From assembly GCA_033439795.1 (NCBI GenBank), contig JAUTDP010000009.1, positions 2,170,001 to 2,234,000 on the forward strand: a DNA stretch of 64,000 nucleotides, read 5' to 3'. The translations under genes and the position numbers were made by a program. The notes beneath the pieces are model-generated. The model had not been told where the DNA came from. It saw only the letters and a program-made list of their open reading frames with translations, and searched no databases. Positions 59,156-64,000 of this stretch are shown piece by piece. The first letter of the stretch is position 1; each line of letters starts with the position of its first letter. This DNA comes from Sordaria brevicollis. Taxonomy: Eukaryota > Ascomycota > Sordariomycetes > Sordariales > Sordariaceae.

Positions 59156-59159
59156 ATGA
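59127..59159 (+). promoter_or_regulatory. Upstream ORF overlapping the Vps10 start codon
   Basis: ATG at 59127 opens a ten-codon frame (MIAGPQNPKS) whose TGA stop at 59157-59159 overlaps the Vps10 ATG as ATGA. Ribosomes that translate it end exactly at the main start, so it could lower Vps10 synthesis or permit reinitiation. The uORF start lies 29 nt before the main start. Confidence 0.6.
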
Positions 59160-62100
59160 GGGTCAGGGGAGCTCTGCAGGCAGCGGCCTTGCTGGCGTCT
59201 GCCCTTTGGGCGACACCCCTCCTAGCCAAGGACCACCCAGACTTCAAGACAACAAAGTTCGATACCCAACCCAGCAACCTCAACTACTTCGAAGGGTCCG
59301 ATACCATTCTCTTCCATGACCCTCACAAGCGCGACATCTGGCGCTCCGACGACGCTGGCGCAACATGGGATGTGGTCAAGGATCTCCCGGACGGCAAGAT
59401 CGCCCGCCTGTACATGCACGACTTCGATTCGAAGCGGGCCTTCGCCATCACCGAGGGTAAAAAACACTACCGCACGACGGACAGGGGCAAAACCTGGAAG
59501 ACATTCGAAATCAACGCCGAGTGGGACACGGAGCGCTTCGATATCCTGCACTTCCATGCTACCGATCCCGACCGCATCATCTTCAACGGCCTAAAGTGCC
59601 TCGGCCCTTTCTGCGAATATGTATCTCTCTACACGGTCGATGGCTTCGACACTCCTGCCAAGCCTCTTCGTCCCGATACTCTTGGCTGTTGGTGGGCAAA
59701 GTCTACCGCCATCTTTACCACCGGCGACTCGGACCTCGACAAGGATCGCATCCTTTGCATCATCGAGGGCATCGATTCCATCTTCACAGAGGACCGGCGT
59801 CTAGTCATTTCGGATGACTTTTTCAAGGCCGATAAAGAGGGAAATGTTCAAGAGTTCGAGCCCAACTTGACCGGTGATAAGCCCGTACGTGGCGTCGTCA
59901 ATGTCGCCGCTGTGAAGAGGTATTTCATGGTGGCTACGACATCCGCCAACACCGACGAGATGGCGCTCTACATCTCCACGGACACCAAGAAGTGGCAGCG
60001 GGCCATGTTCCCCAACGCGCACGGTGATCACGATCACAAGATTGCCCAGGAAGCCTACACTGTTCTGGAAAGCACAAACTACAGCATCCAGCTGAACGTC
60101 ATGACGGGCTCCAAGTCGGCACCCATGGGTGTCATGTTCACCAGTAACTACGATGGCACGTACTTCACCGAGAACCTCGAGTATACCAACCTCAACATGT
60201 TCGGCCACGTTGATTTCGAAAAGATCGCCGGCATTCAGGGCATCTTCCTGGTTAACAGGGTGGACAACGGCAAGGATGTGGACCAAAAGCCTAGCACCAA
60301 GAAGAAGCTTGTGTCGGAAATCACATTTGATGATGGCCGGACTTTCGAAAAGGTGACCGCGGACGGCAAGAGAATCCATCTTCACTCGGTTACCGAACTT
60401 AACAACGTCGGCCGTGTCTTCTCAAGCCCGGCGCCCGGTTTGGTCCTAGGCAACGGAAACACTGGTGACTACCTCGGGGACTACTGGGAGGACGCCAACC
60501 TTTACGTCTCTGATGACGCTGGCAAGACCTGGAAGAAGGCACTGAAGGGCCCACACAAGTACGAGTTTGGCGACCAGGGATCTATTCTTGTGGCTATCCG
60601 CGATTCAAAGGATGAGGACATTTCGGAGATCAGCTACTCGCTTGACCATGGAGAGAACTGGGTCGATGAGAAGTTGCCCAATGATCTGAAGATTCAGCCT
60701 TGGATCCTCACCACCACTCCCGACTCGACCAGCCTTCAGTTCGTGCTTATTGGCAAGGCTAAGGGTGCCTGGCAAGTAATCCATATTGACTTCGAAGGCC
60801 TCCACGAGGCTACCTGCAAGGAGAGCGACATGGAGGAGTGGCATGCCCGGGTTGACAAGGACGGAGAGTCTACTTGCATCATGGGGCACACTCAGACGTA
60901 TCCCCGCCGCAAGAAGGACGCCAAGTGCTTCCTCAAGAAGGAGTTCAAGCTTGCCGAGGTGGAGACCAAGGACTGCGATTGCACGGACGAGGACTTTGAA
61001 TGTGATTACAACTTTGAGCGAAACGATAAGGGCGAATGTGTGGCTAAGGGCCCCATCCCCATCCCAGATGGCGCTTGCAAGAAGGGCGACAAGAATGGCA
61101 AATTTATGGGTACCTCGGGTTACCGCAAGATTCCCGGCAACACCTGCAAGGATACCAAGGAGACCAAGGAAAAGTACAAGGACGTTGAGAGGTCATGCGG
61201 TGATGGTATCGGTGCTCCCCCTGATGAGGCTACCGGTGAGCTCCAGCAGGTCGACACCACGAACAAATTTGGCCACTGGACCCATTGGGAGAAGCACTAC
61301 CTTGAAAGAGGCGAGTCTAGCAGCGATTCCAGTGAGACCATCATCATGAGAGGCATGAACCGCACTGTTGACGACTCGGGCCCCAAGGTTGGTCCTATCT
61401 GGATGACTACCGATCACGGCAAGAGCTGGGAGAAGATCGACTTCTTCAAGGACGAGGACGTTATCAGCATTGCTCCCCACCCTACTATGAAGGATTGGGT
61501 ATTTTTCCTTACTGAAGGCAAGAAGCTGATCTACACACCCGACCGTGGTAAACGCTTCCGCACCTTTGATGTGCCGCAACCCGCTGATTTCGAGGCTGCC
61601 GCTAATGGTATCTTCCCGCTTATCTTCCACCCTGACAAGCCGGACTGGCTCATCTGGCTGGGGAAGAAATGCGAAAGCAAGAATGACTGCTATCGGGTTG
61701 CTTACGGTACTAAGGATGGAGAACGTTGGGAAACTCTTGCCCGCGATGTTTATCGTTGCGAATTCACCGGATCAGAAGCTTATGGTAAAAAGTACGCAAA
61801 CCGTGCTGTCGAGCAGATTCTCTGCCTCAAGCGCATGAAGGAAGGTGACAACAACAGCCCTCTGCAGCTTGTCTCGTCCAACGACTGGTTCAACAAGGAT
61901 GAGAAAGTACGCCTGAAGGACGCCAAAGAGTTCGCCACCATGGCGGAGTTCATCGTTGTCGCAACGGAAGATACGGAGAAGAAGACGCTGAAGGCCCTCG
62001 CTTCTCTCGATGGTGGCCAGTACTCCGAGGCAAAGTTCCCCTACGGCTTTGAAGTCCCTCACCAACACGCCTATACCGTCTTGGACAGCTCAACCCATGC

Positions 62101-63862
62101 CGTCAACCTCTTCGTGGCCACCAAGATGGAGGGCGATAAGAGCTTTGGTACGATCTTGAAAAGTAACTCGAATGGTACATCGTACGTCGTCAGCGTGAAG
62201 AACGTCAACTGCGACCAGTATTTCTACGTCGATTTCGAGAAGATGGTCGGTTTGGAAGGTGTTGCTCTCGTCAACGTGGTGGCCAATGCGGACGCGAAGA
62301 AGAGCGCGCCCAAGAAGCTTCAGACCAAGATTACACACAACGACGGTGCTCAGTGGGCGTTCCTACCTACTCCTTCTAACAAGAAGGATGAGTTCGGCAG
62401 TCTCCCCTGCACGTCCAGCGGTACTGAGAAGTGCGCTCTTCACATTCAGGGTTACACTCAACGCCGGGATCGCGGCAAGACGTACTCCTCTGAGGGTGCC
62501 GTGGGTGTCATGTTCGGATGGGGTAACGTGGGCGATTCCCTCGGCCCGCTCAAGGACGCCGACACTTTCATGACTACGGATGCCGGTATCAGCTGGAAGC
62601 GGGTCAAGCAGGGCAGATGGAACTGGGCCTTGGGTGATCAGGGTTCCATCATCGTGCTCGTTCCCACCCGGGGTCAGAAGACGGACACGCTCGAGTACTC
62701 TCTTGACCAGGGCGCTACCTGGAAGAAGCACACTTTCTCCAAGGAGAAGGTCGATGTTTGGGATCTGACCACGACGCGCTCTGGCAACTCGCAGAATTTC
62801 CTGCTCTGGGGCGAGAACAGCGACGGCCTGTTCACCACCAAAATTGACTTCACCAAGTTCACCGATCATGTCTGTAAGTATGATCCGGAGGACCTCAGCA
62901 AGTCCGACTACCAGATTTTCTCTCCCAAGCATCCTCTTCAGCCTGATGGATGCTTGTTTGGACACGTTTCGCAGTATCTGCGCAAGAAGCCTGGTTTGAA
63001 GTGTTTCAACGATTTCAGACTGGATCCGCTGTACAGCAAGCAAAACTGCACTTGTACCCGGTCGGACTTTGAATGGTTAGTACCCTCTCCTCCTGCTTTC
63101 ATCATTCTCTTTTCTCATCCAGCAAATGGCTAACATGAAAACAGCGACTTCAACTACGAACTCGACAACCACGGGCAATGCTCCCTCGTCAAGGGTCTCA
63201 AACCCCAAGACCCCAAACTCTGGTGCAAAGAACACCCCGATGAAATCGAGTACTACGAACCAACCGGCTACCGCCGCATCCCGCTCACCACCTGCCAAGG
63301 CGGCACCGACTTTGAGAAGCAGGCCGCCGTGCACCCGTGCCCGGGCCACGAGGACGACTTTGAGCGCAAGCACCGCGTTTCGGGAGTCGCCATCTTCTTC
63401 GCCGTTGTCATCCCCGTCGCCGTCGCCTCCGCCATCGGCTGGTGGGTCTACCGCAACTGGGACGGAAAGTTTGGGCAGATCCGTCTCGGCGAGCAAGGGA
63501 CGTCAACGATGGAGTTCTTTGATGCCGATAGGCCGTGGGTCCGGTACCCCGTTATTGCGCTCAGCGCGGTGGTGGCGCTGGTGGGCGCCATGCCGCTTGT
63601 TTTGGGCGCGTTGTGGAGGACGGCGAGGAACACGGCGGAACGGTGGGGGATTGGAAGCGGAGGGGGTGGTGGAAGAGGGGGATGGAGTCGGCTTGGTGGT
63701 GGTGGTGGTGCGTCGAGGACGTTTAGGACGAGGGATAGCTTTGCGAGGGGGAGGGGGGATTATACGATTGTGGATGAGGATGAGGGGAACTGTTGGGGGA
63801 GGAGAGTGATGAGGATGTCTGAGGGGTGGGTGAGTGGTGTTGGGCGTAAAACTACGCGTTAG
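59156..63862 (+). CDS. vps10: Vps10 / sortilin-type vacuolar sorting receptor (apparent frameshift near C-terminus)
   Basis: Type I receptor that carries vacuolar hydrolases such as carboxypeptidase Y from the late Golgi to endosomes. Exon 1 is 59156-63075 and exon 2 is 63145-63862; the 69-nt intron has a GTTAGT donor and a GGCTAAC branch. Read as is, 1545 aa. Signal peptide at 1-24 (LLASALWATPLLA). Two Vps10 propeller domains with Asp-box motifs (DDAGATW, TDRGKTW, DDAGKTW, TDHGKSW, TDAGISW) are each followed by a cysteine-rich 10CC module. Membrane helices are at about 1385-1409 and 1439-1465, then a Gly-rich cytosolic tail. After DEDEG (to 1521) the read-through tail is basic (NCWGRR...). 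Adding one base to the G run at 63784-63787 would restore an acidic ELLGEESDEDV tail ending at TGA 63820-63822. The short form is probably the functional end; the present sequence may be mutated or mis-called. Confidence 0.93.
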
Positions 63863-64000
63863 GGGGGCTTTTGGGTTAGCAAGAAAGACGGAGAGATGAT
63901 GGAAAATTCATGACATGGGAAAGACGAGGGTGAGTGGTTTAAGTGGTGGCGGTGGCTTTTTTGGTATGAATATGCCTAACTATGTATTGGTACGAAGTGA

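Noticed and set aside
1..64000. Heavily RIP-mutated AT-rich blocks
   Set aside because: No long AT-rich, TpA-rich stretch is visible; RIP-like changes are limited to a few transitions in the two short elements.
1..64000. CRISPR arrays, 5S rRNA genes, bacterial-type operons
   Set aside because: No regularly spaced repeats and no 5S-like sequence were seen, and all supported genes have eukaryotic structure.

Overview
The window is nuclear DNA of a filamentous ascomycete, most likely Neurospora or a close relative in the Sordariales. Reasons: mostly short introns (59-142 nt) with GTRNGT donors and GCTAAC or ACTAAC branch sites; proteins typical of Pezizomycotina; a SAM synthetase that reads as Neurospora eth-1; long gene-free intervals; and two short non-autonomous transposon-like elements whose inverted repeats differ only by C/T transitions, as RIP would leave. 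No tRNA, rRNA or CRISPR array was recognised. Gene models below were joined by eye across introns, and each join preserves the reading frame.

Layout, left to right. 1-496 (-): first exons of an MFS transporter running off the left edge. 5177-8347 (-): 1032-residue low-complexity protein of unknown role. 12405-13735 (-): eth-1, S-adenosylmethionine synthetase. 15677-16653 (+): GPN-loop GTPase 3. 17407-18266 (-): Apq12-like nuclear envelope protein. 19521-20284 (-): Mpo1/DUF962 protein. 21656-22401 (+): RNA polymerase II subunit Rpb7. 25926-26334: Harbinger-type MITE with TTA target duplication. 27099-29002 (-): monocarboxylate-type MFS transporter. 30466-32478 (+): lysine 2,3-aminomutase, a radical-SAM/PLP enzyme. 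37649-41438 (+): 883-residue unknown protein split by an apparent 1.1-kb intron. 44181-46110 (-): DGAT2 acyltransferase. 46939-47257: 319-bp element with 50-bp inverted repeats flanked by TA. 48278-50833 (-): C2H2 zinc-finger regulator. 56324-57726 (+): SUN-family cell-wall protein. 59156-63862 (+): Vps10 sorting receptor, with an apparent frameshift near its C-terminus.

Most genes are unrelated housekeeping functions: methyl-donor synthesis, transcription and Pol II assembly, nuclear envelope, lipid metabolism, cell wall and vacuolar sorting. The pair most likely to work together is the lysine 2,3-aminomutase and the divergently transcribed MFS carrier, which share a 1.46-kb upstream region. 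The aminomutase keeps the iron-sulfur cysteines, the PLP lysine and both lysine-selecting aspartates, so a fungal beta-lysine pathway is a reasonable hypothesis.

The other points worth a second look are the two MITE-like elements, the Vps10 frameshift and its start-overlapping uORF, the oversized intron, the in-frame stopless intron of the Mpo1 gene, the 16-nt last exon of rpb7, and the three 21-residue coiled-coil repeats of the zinc-finger protein.
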